Shown here: positions 1 to 8,379 of the stretch, piece after piece
Numbering within the stretch: position 1 is the first letter of the stretch
How the letters are laid out: each line of letters opens with the position of its first letter
The notes under the pieces: model-generated
The model's database searches: none
What the model was told of the DNA's origin: nothing
The model's input: only the letters and a program-made list of their open reading frames with translations
NCBI GenBank assembly: GCA_902799465.1
Contig: CADCAS010000013.1
Location: 1 to 52,997, forward strand
DNA from: an uncultured Eubacteriales bacterium
GTDB taxonomy: Bacteria > Bacillota > Clostridia > Christensenellales > Aristaeellaceae
DNA length: 52,997 nt
Direction: 5' to 3'
Program-made: the position numbers and the translations under genes

Positions 1-27
1 CGCCGCCCCTGCGCAGCCTAGCCATTT

Positions 28-98
28 ATAATTCCTAATTCCTCATTCCTAATTCCTCATTCGACAAATCCCCATTGGCCGCAGGACTGAATAGTTAC
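28..98. repeat. right end of a MITE-like palindromic element (cut by window edge)
   Basis: Seen: short degenerate repeats of the type ATTCCTAATTCCTC, followed by an end sequence, GCCGCAGGACTGAATAGTTAC at 78-98. Its reverse complement matches the ends of the elements at 5309-5562 and 32498-32698 (shared core close to GTAWCTRTTCAGTYCTGC). Inference: this is the right part of a third copy whose left end lies outside the window. Bases 99-213 hold nothing else I can recognise. Confidence 0.55.
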
Positions 99-213
99 AT
101 CTGCTTAATAGAAATCCAATGGCTTGCCGTAACCCCGACCAATGACCAATGCCGATTTCCTTTGATTGTTGGGCCAAGCCCAACAATTATTTTCCCAACC
201 TCCTCTCCAGCGG

Positions 214-243
214 TTGCGGACAAGGCACGCTTTGTGTTATAAT
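214..243 (+). promoter_or_regulatory. sigma-A type promoter of the branching enzyme gene
   Basis: TTGCGG at 214-219, an 18-base spacer and TATAAT at 238-243, with an extended -10 (TGT just upstream). It sits about 45 bases before the start codon. Confidence 0.65.
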
Positions 244-289
244 AATGCTAATACAGACCCCTTCAATACATACATGGAGGTAAGCGCCC

Positions 290-2314
290 GTGAAGCATCC
301 TCAGAATACGCAATACAAGATCATGTCCATCGACCCCTGGCTGCAGCCCTATTACAACGACATCAATTTGCGCATGACGCGCCATGCCGAGACGCGCAAG
401 GCGCTTCTTGGGGACAAGGCCGACCTGTCCTCCTTTGCCAACGGCTACATGTACTTCGGCATCCATCGCACGGACAACGGCTGGGTGTACCGAGAGTGGG
501 CGCCCGGCGCGGAGGCCATCCACCTGATCGGCGAGTTCAACGACTGGAACCGGGAATCTCATCCCCTGAAGCCCATCGGCAACGGCGTGTGGGAGATCGA
601 GCTGGAGGGCGCAGACGCCCTGAAGCACGGCCAGAAGATCAAGATCCAGGTGACCCATGAAGGCCAGAAATCCGACCACCTGCCGGCCTACATCCGCTAC
701 GCGGTGCAGGACCCGGCCACCAACCTGTTTGACGGCATCGTCTGGGCCCCGGCGAAGCCCTTCCAGTGGACCGACGGCGGGTATGGCAAGCGCAAGGTCT
801 CGCCGCTGTTCATCTATGAGGCGCACATCGGCATGGGCCAGGAGGCCGAGCGCCGCGGCACCTACCGCGAGTTTGCGGACTTCAACCTGGAGTACATCCA
901 CGACCTGGGCTACAATGCGGTGCAGCTGATGGCCATACAGGAGCACGCCTATTATGCCTCCTTCGGCTACCAGGTGACCAACTTCTTCGCGGCCTCCTCC
1001 TGGTACGGCAATCCCGAGGACCTGAAGTACCTGATCGACAAGGCCCACAGCCTGAACATGTACGTGCTGCTGGACGTGGTCCACTCCCACGCCTCGGACA
1101 ACGCCACCGACGGCCTGAACATGCTGGACGGCACCGACTACCAGTACTTCCACCACGGTCAGCAGGGCTGGCATCCCGCCTGGGGCACCCGCCTGTTCGA
1201 CTACGGCAAGCACGAGGTGCTGCATTTCCTGCTGTCCAACCTGAAGTTCTGGCAGGAGGAGTACCACTTCGACGGCTTCCGCTTCGACGGCGTTACCTCC
1301 ATGATCTACCAGGATCACGGCCTGGGCTCGGCGTTTACGGACTATAGCATGTACTTCAGCATGAACACCAACGTGGACGCGCTGACCTACCTCCAGCTGG
1401 CCAACGAGCTGATCCATTCCGTCAACCCCTTCGCCGTCACCATTGCCGAGGAGATGAGCGGCATGCCCGGCATGTGCCTGCCCATCCGCTCCGGCGGCAT
1501 CGGCTTCGACTACCGGCTGTCCATGGGCGTGCCGGACTTCTGGATCAAGTACCTCAAGGACGTCTCCGACGACCAGTGGGACATGTTCAAGCTGTGGCAT
1601 GAGCTGACCACCCGGCGTCCCCAGGAGAAGAACGTGGCCTACTGCGAGAGCCACGACCAGGCGCTGGTGGGCGACAAGACCATCTTCTTCCGCATGGCCG
1701 ACGCCGAGATGTACACCGGCATGGAGAAGAGCTACCACTCCATCACCATAGACCGCGCCGTGGCGCTGCACAAGCTGATCCGCTTCGTCACCCTCACCCT
1801 GGGCGGCGAGGGCTATCTCAACTTCATGGGCAACGAGTTCGGCCACCCCGAGTGGATCGACTTCCCCCGCGAGGGCAACGGCTGGAGCTTCAAGTATGCC
1901 CGCCGTCAGTGGTCCCTGGTCCAGAACGGCCTGCTCAAATACGAGTGGCTCAAGAACTTCGATCAGGCCATGCTCAAGTTCGCCCGGAAGTACCGCGTCC
2001 TCAACAAGCGCGACCTCGTCAACCTCTGGATCGACCAGCCCGGCAAGATCATCGCCTTCTCCAAGGGCGAGCTGGTCTACGTGTTCAACTTCCACCCGAC
2101 CTACTCTCCCACCAACTTCTTCCTCCCCGTCCACTCCGTGGGCGAGGGCAGGTATCAGGTCATCTTCTCCTCCGACGACGTGGACTTCGGCGGCATGGAT
2201 CGCATCAGCAAGCAGTACGTCTACGATGCCCGCTTTGTGGAGAATCGCGGCGTCGGCTTCGAGATCTACGTCCCGTGCAGGACGGCGATGGTGTTCAAGC
2301 GGATCGAGGAGTAA
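290..2314 (+). CDS. glgB: 1,4-alpha-glucan branching enzyme, eukaryote-type (GH13)
   Basis: Creates alpha-1,6 branches in glycogen by cutting an alpha-1,4 chain and moving it. The 674-residue protein has an N-terminal CBM48-like part (EWAPGAEAIHLIGEFNDWN), a GH13 barrel and a C-terminal all-beta domain. Catalytic residues by family alignment are D333 (in DGFRFDGVTSM), E387 (in IAEEMSGMP) and D456 (in ESHDQALVGD). Motifs such as MAIQEHAYYASFGYQ and EGYLNFMGNEFGHPEW are those I know from human GBE1, not from the usual Firmicute GlgB. The start is GTG at 290, nine bases after GGAGG (276-280); an in-frame ATG at 323 is an alternative. No other glycogen gene lies beside it. Confidence 0.9.
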   Translation: MKHPQNTQYKIMSIDPWLQPYYNDINLRMTRHAETRKALLGDKADLSSFANGYMYFGIHRTDNGWVYREWAPGAEAIHLIGEFNDWNRESHPLKPIGNGVWEIELEGADALKHGQKIKIQVTHEGQKSDHLPAYIRYAVQDPATNLFDGIVWAPAKPFQWTDGGYGKRKVSPLFIYEAHIGMGQEAERRGTYREFADFNLEYIHDLGYNAVQLMAIQEHAYYASFGYQVTNFFAASSWYGNPEDLKYLIDKAHSLNMYVLLDVVHSHASDNATDGLNMLDGTDYQYFHHGQQGWHPAWGTRLFDYGKHEVLHFLLSNLKFWQEEYHFDGFRFDGVTSMIYQDHGLGSAFTDYSMYFSMNTNVDALTYLQLANELIHSVNPFAVTIAEEMSGMPGMCLPIRSGGIGFDYRLSMGVPDFWIKYLKDVSDDQWDMFKLWHELTTRRPQEKNVAYCESHDQALVGDKTIFFRMADAEMYTGMEKSYHSITIDRAVALHKLIRFVTLTLGGEGYLNFMGNEFGHPEWIDFPREGNGWSFKYARRQWSLVQNGLLKYEWLKNFDQAMLKFARKYRVLNKRDLVNLWIDQPGKIIAFSKGELVYVFNFHPTYSPTNFFLPVHSVGEGRYQVIFSSDDVDFGGMDRISKQYVYDARFVENRGVGFEIYVPCRTAMVFKRIEE

Positions 2315-2342
2315 GACCGGACACGGGGATGGAGTATGATAC

Positions 2343-2750
2343 ATGGCGATGGAGCGGACGGTCACCTTCACGCTTGGCGGCATTGTCTTTGAATATGATG
2401 AGAACAAGAACCGCCTGAACATCAAAAAGCATGGCATATCGTTTCGTAACGCCGCGCGCGTCTTCTTCGACTATGATCGGATCGAGATGTTCGACGATGA
2501 GAACAGCTCCGGAGAGGATCGCTATGATACGATCGGGAGAATCGCCGCTGCCGCTGTACCAGACGATATGGAGGCGGGGTTCAGCCATCCCGGCGCATAC
2601 TATGCGGCCATGGGTGATATACTGTTTGTGGTATATACTGAAAGAATACGGAGAATGGATTCAGGCGAACCTCTGGATGTCATTCGCCTGATTTCCGCAA
2701 GAATGGCCACAAGCTTTGAAAGGGGGCTTTACTATGGCAAGCTTGAATGA
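2343..2750 (+). CDS. BrnT-family toxin
   Basis: Probable type II toxin, a small ribonuclease-like protein. Near the N-terminus it has the family signature FEYDENKNRLNIKKHGISF followed by AARVFFDYDR, and near the C-terminus VVYTERIRRM and VIRLISARMA, as in BrnT. At 135 residues it is longer than the usual 90 or so; the extra residues lie in the middle (about 45-85, EDRYDTIGRI to AMGDILF). The start at ATG 2343 follows GGAG at 2331; ATG 2352 is possible. It overlaps the next gene by 17 bases, which fits a toxin-antitoxin pair. Toxicity is not shown by sequence, and the long middle could mean a diverged family member. Confidence 0.75.
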   Translation: MAMERTVTFTLGGIVFEYDENKNRLNIKKHGISFRNAARVFFDYDRIEMFDDENSSGEDRYDTIGRIAAAAVPDDMEAGFSHPGAYYAAMGDILFVVYTERIRRMDSGEPLDVIRLISARMATSFERGLYYGKLE

Positions 2751-2931
2751 GCGCCAACAGATACCCTCGTCAGAATTGGGTTTTACGGATGAAGATTTGA
2801 AGGAATTGGAGAATGCCAGAAAGCTGCCCATCACCTTTGACCGTGATTGTCCCGAGACGACGCCCGAGAGGGCATTGAAATTCAAAAGGGTCAATCCGCC
2901 CCGCAAGACCGGCTTCTCAAGCCCTGCATGA
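2734..2931 (+). CDS. putative antitoxin paired with BrnT
   Basis: A 65-residue charged protein starting MASLNERQQIPSS. The first half is probably a small regulatory or dimerisation part (LGFTDEDLKELENA); the second half (ITFDRDCPETTPERALKF, KRVNPPR) has the extended acidic-then-basic look of an antitoxin tail that wraps its toxin. The start at 2734 is set by AGGGGG at 2721-2726 seven bases upstream, inside the end of the toxin gene. Assignment rests mostly on position; I do not see a classic BrnA domain. Confidence 0.6.
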   Translation: MASLNERQQIPSSELGFTDEDLKELENARKLPITFDRDCPETTPERALKFKRVNPPRKTGFSSPA

Positions 2932-2963
2932 ATTGGATTTGCGACACAAGATTCATGAAAACG

Positions 2964-3000
2964 AGCGCCCCGCGGAACGCGATGTTCCGCGGGGCGCTTT
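2964..3000. terminator. bidirectional intrinsic terminator
   Basis: A perfect 15-bp stem (2964-2978 with 2984-2998) and a 5-base loop. TTTAT follows on the plus side, and CGTTTTC follows on the minus side. It separates the toxin-antitoxin pair from the convergent acsB gene. Confidence 0.85.
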
Positions 3001-3019
3001 ATCCGTCTTGGGAAGTCGT

Positions 3020-5149
3020 TTACATCAGCGGGTCCAGCCCCAGCGCCGGGTGGCCCTTTTCGGAGAGCCAGTTCAGCAGCTCCTCGGGGTCGGTGGTGAC
3101 GGTCTCGTCGGCGATCATATCGGAGAAGTTGTCGATGCCGTAGAGCTCCTTGGCGGTCTTGTTGAGGCGTTCGGCCACGTCGTCCTTCAGCTCCTTGGGC
3201 ATCCACACGATGCGGCTGGTGCCGCCCTCGGCGGAGGCGAACTTCTTGGAGGCGATGAAGTGGCGGCCGTGTCCCATGAAGCCGGGGGTCTGGACACCGC
3301 CGCCGGTCATGGAGGCCAGCTCGCCGAAGGTCATGCCGGTGGGGGTCATGCCCGCGTATTCGCGGTTGCAGATGATGACGCCGTTGGACAGGGGCTCGAT
3401 GCCGCAAATGCACTCGAAGCAGCCGCAGGAGGTCATGGGGTCCTCCATGATGGAGTACAGCGTGACGTTCTCCACCGCGCCGTGGGTGGCGGAGGCGACG
3501 GCCTGGTTGACGGTGTCATAGCGGCCCGTGCGCTCGTCGGTGCAGCCGATCTTGGCGATGGGCTGGGAGGGACCGGTGGGGTTGAGCTGATAGGTCGCCT
3601 TGGCGTCCAGCCAGCTCACCGCGCCGCACAGGCCCAGACGCTCCGGAGTCACCACGCAGCAGTGGGCGGGGGCGAAGGACTGACACAGCGTACAGGTGTA
3701 GAACGTGTCCACGGACTCGTCGGTCATGCTGGCCAGGCGGTCGTCGCGGGCGGCATAGGTGGGCATGGCGAGCTCGTCCAGGACCTGCTTGGCCTTGGCG
3801 GGGTCGGTCACCAGCCGCACCTGGCACTTGTCCACCACGGCGTCGAACTCGTTCATGATCATGTTGTAGAGGACCTCGCCGAAATGGTGCAGGCGCAGCC
3901 CCTTGTCATAGGCGTCGTGAGAGATGCGGATGCGGAACTGGTTGCGCTGACCGGTGTGCATCACGCCCTCCATGTAGTTGAACCAGGCGTGGATCTTGCG
4001 CTCGATGACGGACTCGAAGTCGGGCTGCATCTTTGCGCCCGCCACCTCGATGCAGGTGGCCAGCGGATACTCGGCCTCGCCGGAGTCGATGTCCGGGCCG
4101 TCGATGACGATGGAGTGGTCCTCGATCTCGTCCGGCTTAACCATCTTCACGATCTCGCAGGTCACGTTCTTGCCGGAGTAGAACTCCACCTTCATGTCCT
4201 TCTTGCGGATGATCTCACCCTCGAAGGCGGAGGCGAAGGCCACGGGGATGGGCAGCTCGGTGACCTTGATCTTGATGTTGCGCAGCTCCAGGCTCTTCCT
4301 GACGGTCTCGGCGTGGTCGGTGACGGCCTCCAGCGCGCCGGGCACCTGCAAATCGCCGATGTCCTGATCCACCACCACCGGGAAGCCCAGCGCGATGGCG
4401 CCCGCGCCGGCAGACACCACGACCTCGTTCAGCGGGCCGAAGGTATTGACGAAGGCGGGCGCGCGGTCCTTGGTGTACTGGAGCAGCCCAGCCAGGTCGC
4501 CGGGATTGTGGGAGCCGAAGATCAGCGCCGCGCGGACAGCCACGGTGACCACGTGGATCACAGCGGTAACGTCATGGCCCAGCGGCACCACGCGGAACTC
4601 CAGGCCCAGCTTCACGCCGCCCACGGCGCACTGCTCGATCACATCGCCGATCAGAAAGCTCATGACGCCCTTGGACTGGTAGTCCTTGACGGTCCTGACC
4701 ACATCCTCGGGGTTGTCGGCCTTGCCGATGACCACCGCCACGCCGGGAATATCGCCGGTCACCAGCGGCACGCCCAGGGAGCGGATCACCGGGTCGGGCA
4801 CAAAGCCGATGCCGGTCTCATTGGCATAGGGGTCGGTGCCGTCGATGTATTTCAGACCCTCGATGATCTCCGCGCCCACGGCGGTGGCCAGGCCCGCGTT
4901 CAGCGCGTCGCCCAGCTCGGGCTTGTTGGTGATCAAGCTCTTGAGCACGCCCACGCAGGCCGGCAGGTCGCCCAGCTTTGCCACCTTCACGCCCGTTGCG
5001 GCGTAGATGGTGGGGAAGAAGTAGGCCGTGTCCGGGAAGGCTACCTTTTTATCCGCGCCGTATTTTTCGATGGCGGCGTTTACTGCGCCCTCGGTCAGAC
5101 CCGCGACCGCGTTGGAACCGGCAAAAATCAGATCGGTCAGTGCGCTCAT
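3020..5149 (-). CDS. acsB: CO-methylating acetyl-CoA synthase (AcsB)
   Basis: Joins CO, a methyl group from the corrinoid protein and CoA to make acetyl-CoA in the Wood-Ljungdahl pathway, using the nickel-iron A-cluster. The 709-residue protein carries the A-cluster ligands: Cys486 and Cys489 (CTLCQSFAPAHC), Cys498, Cys508, and the Cys-Gly-Cys of SCGCFECICG that binds the distal nickel. The spacing matches Moorella AcsB with a constant offset of about 20. I chose ATG 5149 (MSALTDLIF) because AATGGAGG lies ten bases upstream; a nearer ATG at 5158 is only one base from that site. No CODH, corrinoid or methyltransferase gene is adjacent, so the rest of the pathway must lie elsewhere. Confidence 0.93.
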   Translation of the reverse strand: MSALTDLIFAGSNAVAGLTEGAVNAAIEKYGADKKVAFPDTAYFFPTIYAATGVKVAKLGDLPACVGVLKSLITNKPELGDALNAGLATAVGAEIIEGLKYIDGTDPYANETGIGFVPDPVIRSLGVPLVTGDIPGVAVVIGKADNPEDVVRTVKDYQSKGVMSFLIGDVIEQCAVGGVKLGLEFRVVPLGHDVTAVIHVVTVAVRAALIFGSHNPGDLAGLLQYTKDRAPAFVNTFGPLNEVVVSAGAGAIALGFPVVVDQDIGDLQVPGALEAVTDHAETVRKSLELRNIKIKVTELPIPVAFASAFEGEIIRKKDMKVEFYSGKNVTCEIVKMVKPDEIEDHSIVIDGPDIDSGEAEYPLATCIEVAGAKMQPDFESVIERKIHAWFNYMEGVMHTGQRNQFRIRISHDAYDKGLRLHHFGEVLYNMIMNEFDAVVDKCQVRLVTDPAKAKQVLDELAMPTYAARDDRLASMTDESVDTFYTCTLCQSFAPAHCCVVTPERLGLCGAVSWLDAKATYQLNPTGPSQPIAKIGCTDERTGRYDTVNQAVASATHGAVENVTLYSIMEDPMTSCGCFECICGIEPLSNGVIICNREYAGMTPTGMTFGELASMTGGGVQTPGFMGHGRHFIASKKFASAEGGTSRIVWMPKELKDDVAERLNKTAKELYGIDNFSDMIADETVTTDPEELLNWLSEKGHPALGLDPLM

Positions 5150-5172
5150 GCGATACATACCTCCATTTTCAA

Positions 5173-5190
5173 ATCCCCCAGAAGGGGGAT
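5173..5190 (-). other. 5'-UTR hairpin of acsB
   Basis: ATCCCCC and GGGGGAT pair as a 7-bp stem with a 4-base loop, between the promoter and the ribosome-binding site of acsB. It has no T-run, so it is more likely an mRNA-stabilising or translational element than a terminator. Confidence 0.4.
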
Positions 5191-5204
5191 AATTAACAAA
5201 AAAT

Positions 5205-5233
5205 ATTATATAACGTTTATACGTAATGTTCAA
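5205..5233 (-). promoter_or_regulatory. promoter of acsB
   Basis: Minus strand TTGAAC (5228-5233), 17-base spacer, TATAAT (5205-5210). It lies 56 bases before the acsB start. Confidence 0.8.
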
Positions 5234-5308
5234 AGGGGAAATTCTTAAGATAGATCGCCGCTGACTATTGCGTTTTTAGGGAAGATTGGTGTATACTGTT
5301 TAAGAAAC

Positions 5309-5562
5309 GTATCTGTCCAGTCCTGCCTCGATAAGCAGGGGTTTGTTGAATTAGGAATTAGGAATGAGGAATGAGGAATTAAAATGGCTTGGCTGCGTAG
5401 GAGCGGCGATGCGCCGCCCGCCGGGCTGTACGTATTGTTTCGATATTTAGCGTGTGGCCGGCACTACAATGCGCGCGGCAGCCGCCATTCATTCCTAATT
5501 CCTCATTCCTAATTCCTAATTCTCCCCGCCAAAGCCCCATTTGCCGCAATACTGAACAGTAT
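5309..5562. repeat. MITE-like palindromic element, about 254 bp
   Basis: The ends are imperfect inverted repeats: GTATCTGTCCAGTCCTGC at 5309-5326 and the reverse complement of GCAATACTGAACAGTATAAC at the right. Inside are two long inverted arms made of AATTAGGAATGAGGAATT-type units (about 5349-5381 and 5491-5522). No open reading frame of its own. The right end runs into the 5' end of the next gene. Bases 5234-5308 show nothing else. Confidence 0.6.
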
Positions 5563-5594
5563 AACTACTTCTACGGCAAGCAGGGCAAGGCCGA

Positions 5595-6471
5595 CATGAC
5601 GGTGGCCGACCTCCCTGCCAACCGGCGGGAGCTTTTCGGCACGGTGCTGAAGGTGCGCTGGTCCCAACTCATCGGGGTGAACCTGCTCTACCTGGTCTTC
5701 TGGATCCCCGCCATCGTGTGGACGGTCATGAACCTGTCGGTGATCAACGGCATGGGCATGGCCGAGGAGAGCCAGTACGCCCGGGCGGACTATCTGAGCG
5801 TCATGTCCGTCTGGCTGCTGGGTCTGGTGCCATGCATCACCATCACGGGTCCCTTCAACGCCGGGGTGACCTACGTGCTGCGCAACTGGGCCCGCGACCA
5901 GCACAGCTTCATCCTGAGCGACTTCTGGGACGCCGTAAAGGGCAACTGGAAGCAGGCGCTGGCGGTGAGCTTCATCTCCGGGCTGCTGCCGTTCCTGGCC
6001 TTTGTGGGCGTGCAGTTCTACAGCGGCATGATCAAGACCTCCCCGGTGTTCACCATCCCCATCGCGCTGATGCTGCTGGTGACGGCGCTGTGGTCCATGG
6101 CCACGATGCTGATGTATCCCATGATGGTGACCTACGCGCTCAAGCTGCGGGACGTGATCCGGAACGCCCTGCTGCTCACGGTGGCGAAGCTGCCGTTTGC
6201 GGTGCTGTTCAGGCTGCTGACCCTGGTGATCCTCGCCATCGGCGTGGGCGTCTATCTGCTGATCCCCGGCGGCCAGCAGTACGTGCTGCTGGCGCTGGCG
6301 CTGCTGTATCTGCTGTTCGTACCCGCCTTCAACAAGCTGATCACCGTCTCCTATGCCAACTGGCTGTGCGAGACCTACCTGAATCCCCGCATCGAGGGTG
6401 CGCAGACCAACATCGGCCTGCGTCCGGAGAACTGGGACGACACCGAATACCGGCCTGAGGACGACGAATGA
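5595..6471 (+). CDS. DUF624 (YesL-like) integral membrane protein
   Basis: A membrane protein of unknown role; YesL-type proteins often sit with sugar transporters. The 292-residue form has about six hydrophobic segments and the family stretch PFNAGVTYVLRNWARD followed by FWDAVKGNWKQALAVS. The start is uncertain. ATG 5595 has no good ribosome-binding site. The frame stays open upstream through YNYFYGKQGKAD, which looks like real coding sequence, to a GTG at 5452 inside the neighbouring MITE. The element end may have replaced the native start. The gene overlaps the following peptidase gene by four bases (ATGA), so the two are probably translationally coupled. Confidence 0.75.
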
Positions 6472-7715
6472 TGCGGCCTGAACTGCTGGCCCCCGCCGGG
6501 GACATGGAACGGCTGGAGACGGCGCTCTACTTCGGCGCGGACGCCGTGTATGTGGGCGGGCCGATGCTCCAGCTGCGCGCCGGCGCAGTCGGGTTCGACA
6601 TGGACCGGCTGGCCGAAGCCGCGAAGAAGGTCCACGCCGCGGGCAGGAAGCTGTACGTCACCGTCAACGCCTATCCCACCAACGCCGAGCTGGACGCGCT
6701 GGGCGACTACGCGCAGGCGCTTTATGCCTGCGGCGCGGACGCGGCCATCGTGGCAGACCTGGGCGCCATCTCCGTCATGCGGCGGGCTGTGCCGGGACTG
6801 GACATCCACGTCTCCACCCAGGCCAACTGCCAGAACTACGCCGCCGCCCGCGCCTATCACGACATGGGCGCGACCCGCATGGTGCTGGGGCGCGAGATGA
6901 CCCTGGAGCAGATCGCCGAGCTCCGCGCCAGGACTCCCGCCGCGCTGGAGCTGGAGGCCTTCGTCCACGGGGCCATGTGTATGGCCTGGTCGGGCCGCTG
7001 CATGATCTCCGCCTATCTGACGGGCCGCAGCGCCAACCGCGGCGGCTGCGCCCAGTCCTGCCGCTGGGAGTACGCGCTGATGGAGCAGAAGCGGCCCGGC
7101 GAATACTTCCCCGTGGAGGAGGATGCCCGCGGCACCACGCTGCTCAGCTCCCGCGACCTGAACTGCCTGGACTTTCTGGATCAGATCATGGCGGCGGGGG
7201 TGTGCTCCTTCAAGATCGAGGGGCGCATGAAGTCGCCCTACTACGTGGCCACGGTGGTCAACGCCTATCGCCGCCGCCTCGACGCCCTGCTGGACGGCAC
7301 CGCCACGCCCGCGCACACCGCGCTGCTGCGCCGGGAGTTGGACGCCGCCTCCCACCGGGAATACTCCCGCGGCTTCTACTTCGGCGAGATGCCTCACGAG
7401 CCGCCTGACAAGGGCATTTACCAACAGACCTGCCGCTTCGTGGGCGTGGTCAGGGAGCGCCTCTCCGACACCCGCGTGCGCGTGGAGCAGCGCAACCGCA
7501 TCGCGCGGGGCGACATCCTCGAGGTCCTCTCGCCCCACAGCCTGGGCCTGTCCTTTGAGGCCTGCAATCTCGCGGACTTCGAGGGAAATCCCCTTGAGGC
7601 CGCCTCCGTCCCCATGACGCTGTTCGACATGGAAGCCCCTGCCGATGTACGGCCCGGCGACCTGCTCAGGATCAGGATTGGGGACGGCCCTACTGCTCCA
7701 TCTGACGCCCGATGA
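6468..7715 (+). CDS. peptidase U32 family protein (TrhP/RlhA-like)
   Basis: U32 proteins of this kind are linked to hydroxylation of tRNA or rRNA bases and carry an iron-sulfur cluster; older annotations call them collagenase-like proteases. The 415-residue protein opens with PELLAPAGDMERLETALYFGA, the family hallmark, and has the cysteine-rich core CMAWSGRCMIS and NRGGCAQSCRWEY (about residues 167-200), which supplies the cluster ligands, then SRDLNCLDFL and FKIEGRMKSPYY. Translation is coupled to the upstream membrane protein. The 3' end overlaps the convergent spoVT by 26 bases. The exact substrate cannot be told from sequence. Confidence 0.85.
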   Translation: MMRPELLAPAGDMERLETALYFGADAVYVGGPMLQLRAGAVGFDMDRLAEAAKKVHAAGRKLYVTVNAYPTNAELDALGDYAQALYACGADAAIVADLGAISVMRRAVPGLDIHVSTQANCQNYAAARAYHDMGATRMVLGREMTLEQIAELRARTPAALELEAFVHGAMCMAWSGRCMISAYLTGRSANRGGCAQSCRWEYALMEQKRPGEYFPVEEDARGTTLLSSRDLNCLDFLDQIMAAGVCSFKIEGRMKSPYYVATVVNAYRRRLDALLDGTATPAHTALLRRELDAASHREYSRGFYFGEMPHEPPDKGIYQQTCRFVGVVRERLSDTRVRVEQRNRIARGDILEVLSPHSLGLSFEACNLADFEGNPLEAASVPMTLFDMEAPADVRPGDLLRIRIGDGPTAPSDAR

Positions 7716-8244
7716 TGTTCGCCGTCGCCTCGGCCACCTTCTGATCGATGGGGGTCATCTCCTTGCCGGTCTCACGGCTCAAGAGGAACAGGCCGCCGAT
7801 GATCTCCCCGTCGGCCAGTATGGGCGTGATGACCTGGGCCGAGTAGGTCTCCGCGCGGTCATCGCCCGTCACCGGCAGCATCCGCGCCCCGTTGACCACG
7901 TTCAGCACCGCCTGCTGGCGGCTGGACAGCAGCCGGTCCACCTCCTGGCTCAACGGCTTCTCGGCATACTCCCGCTTGCCCGCGCCGGAGCTGGACACGA
8001 TGGCGTCCCGGTCGCTGATGAGCGCCACATGACCCAGTGTGCGGTACAGCGAATCCGTGTAGTCCTTGGCGATGGCCGCGATCTCCCCGATGGGGGAATA
8101 CTTCTTCAAAACCACCTCGCCGTCGTGGTCGGTGAATATTTCCAGCGGGTCTCCCTCCCGAATGCGCAGCGTTCTTCTGATCTCCTTGGGGATGACTACC
8201 CGTCCCAGCTCATCTATCCGCCGCACGATGCCCGTCGCTCGCAT
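7690..8244 (-). CDS. spoVT: stage V sporulation protein T (AbrB-type regulator with GAF domain)
   Basis: Transcription factor active in the forespore, where it tunes late sporulation genes. The N-terminal swapped-hairpin AbrB DNA-binding domain is textbook: MRATGIVRRIDELGRVVIPK followed by EIRRTLRIREGDPLEIF. Residues from about 55 to 184 form the GAF-like domain. The length of 184 is close to the Bacillus protein. The start is ATG 8244, with CGGAGG 12-17 bases upstream. A sigma-G type promoter lies at 8290-8318. The gene is strong evidence that the organism makes endospores. Confidence 0.95.
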   Translation of the reverse strand: MRATGIVRRIDELGRVVIPKEIRRTLRIREGDPLEIFTDHDGEVVLKKYSPIGEIAAIAKDYTDSLYRTLGHVALISDRDAIVSSSGAGKREYAEKPLSQEVDRLLSSRQQAVLNVVNGARMLPVTGDDRAETYSAQVITPILADGEIIGGLFLLSRETGKEMTPIDQKVAEATANIIGRQMEQ

Positions 8245-8289
8245 AATAAAACGCCTCCGATACGCTCAAACTGCTTCATGATGTGTGCG

Positions 8290-8318
8290 TAGTTTGCGCG
8301 AATCGGGGCGTTTTATGC
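8290..8318 (-). promoter_or_regulatory. sigma-F/G type promoter of spoVT
   Basis: On the minus strand GCATA (8314-8318), a 17-base spacer, and CAAACTA (8290-8296), close to the forespore consensus GnATA / CATACTA. The gene is sigma-G dependent in Bacillus, which supports the reading. Confidence 0.55.
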
Positions 8319-8336
8319 GTTTTCTGTCTCCGCATG

Positions 8337-8367
8337 GAAAAGGCGCAGGCCAATACGGCCCGCGCCC
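8337..8367 (-). terminator. terminator of the nucleoside ABC operon
   Basis: Arms at 8342-8351 and 8357-8366 pair with one mismatch around a 5-base loop; the minus-strand transcript continues with TTTTCC. It lies directly after the last permease gene. Confidence 0.7.
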
Positions 8368-8379
8368 GGATTGACCGTT

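Noticed and set aside
28..62. CRISPR-like or tandem repeat array at the window start
   Set aside because: Units are short, degenerate and without spacers of constant length; the same pattern recurs as inverted arms of a MITE at 5309-5562.
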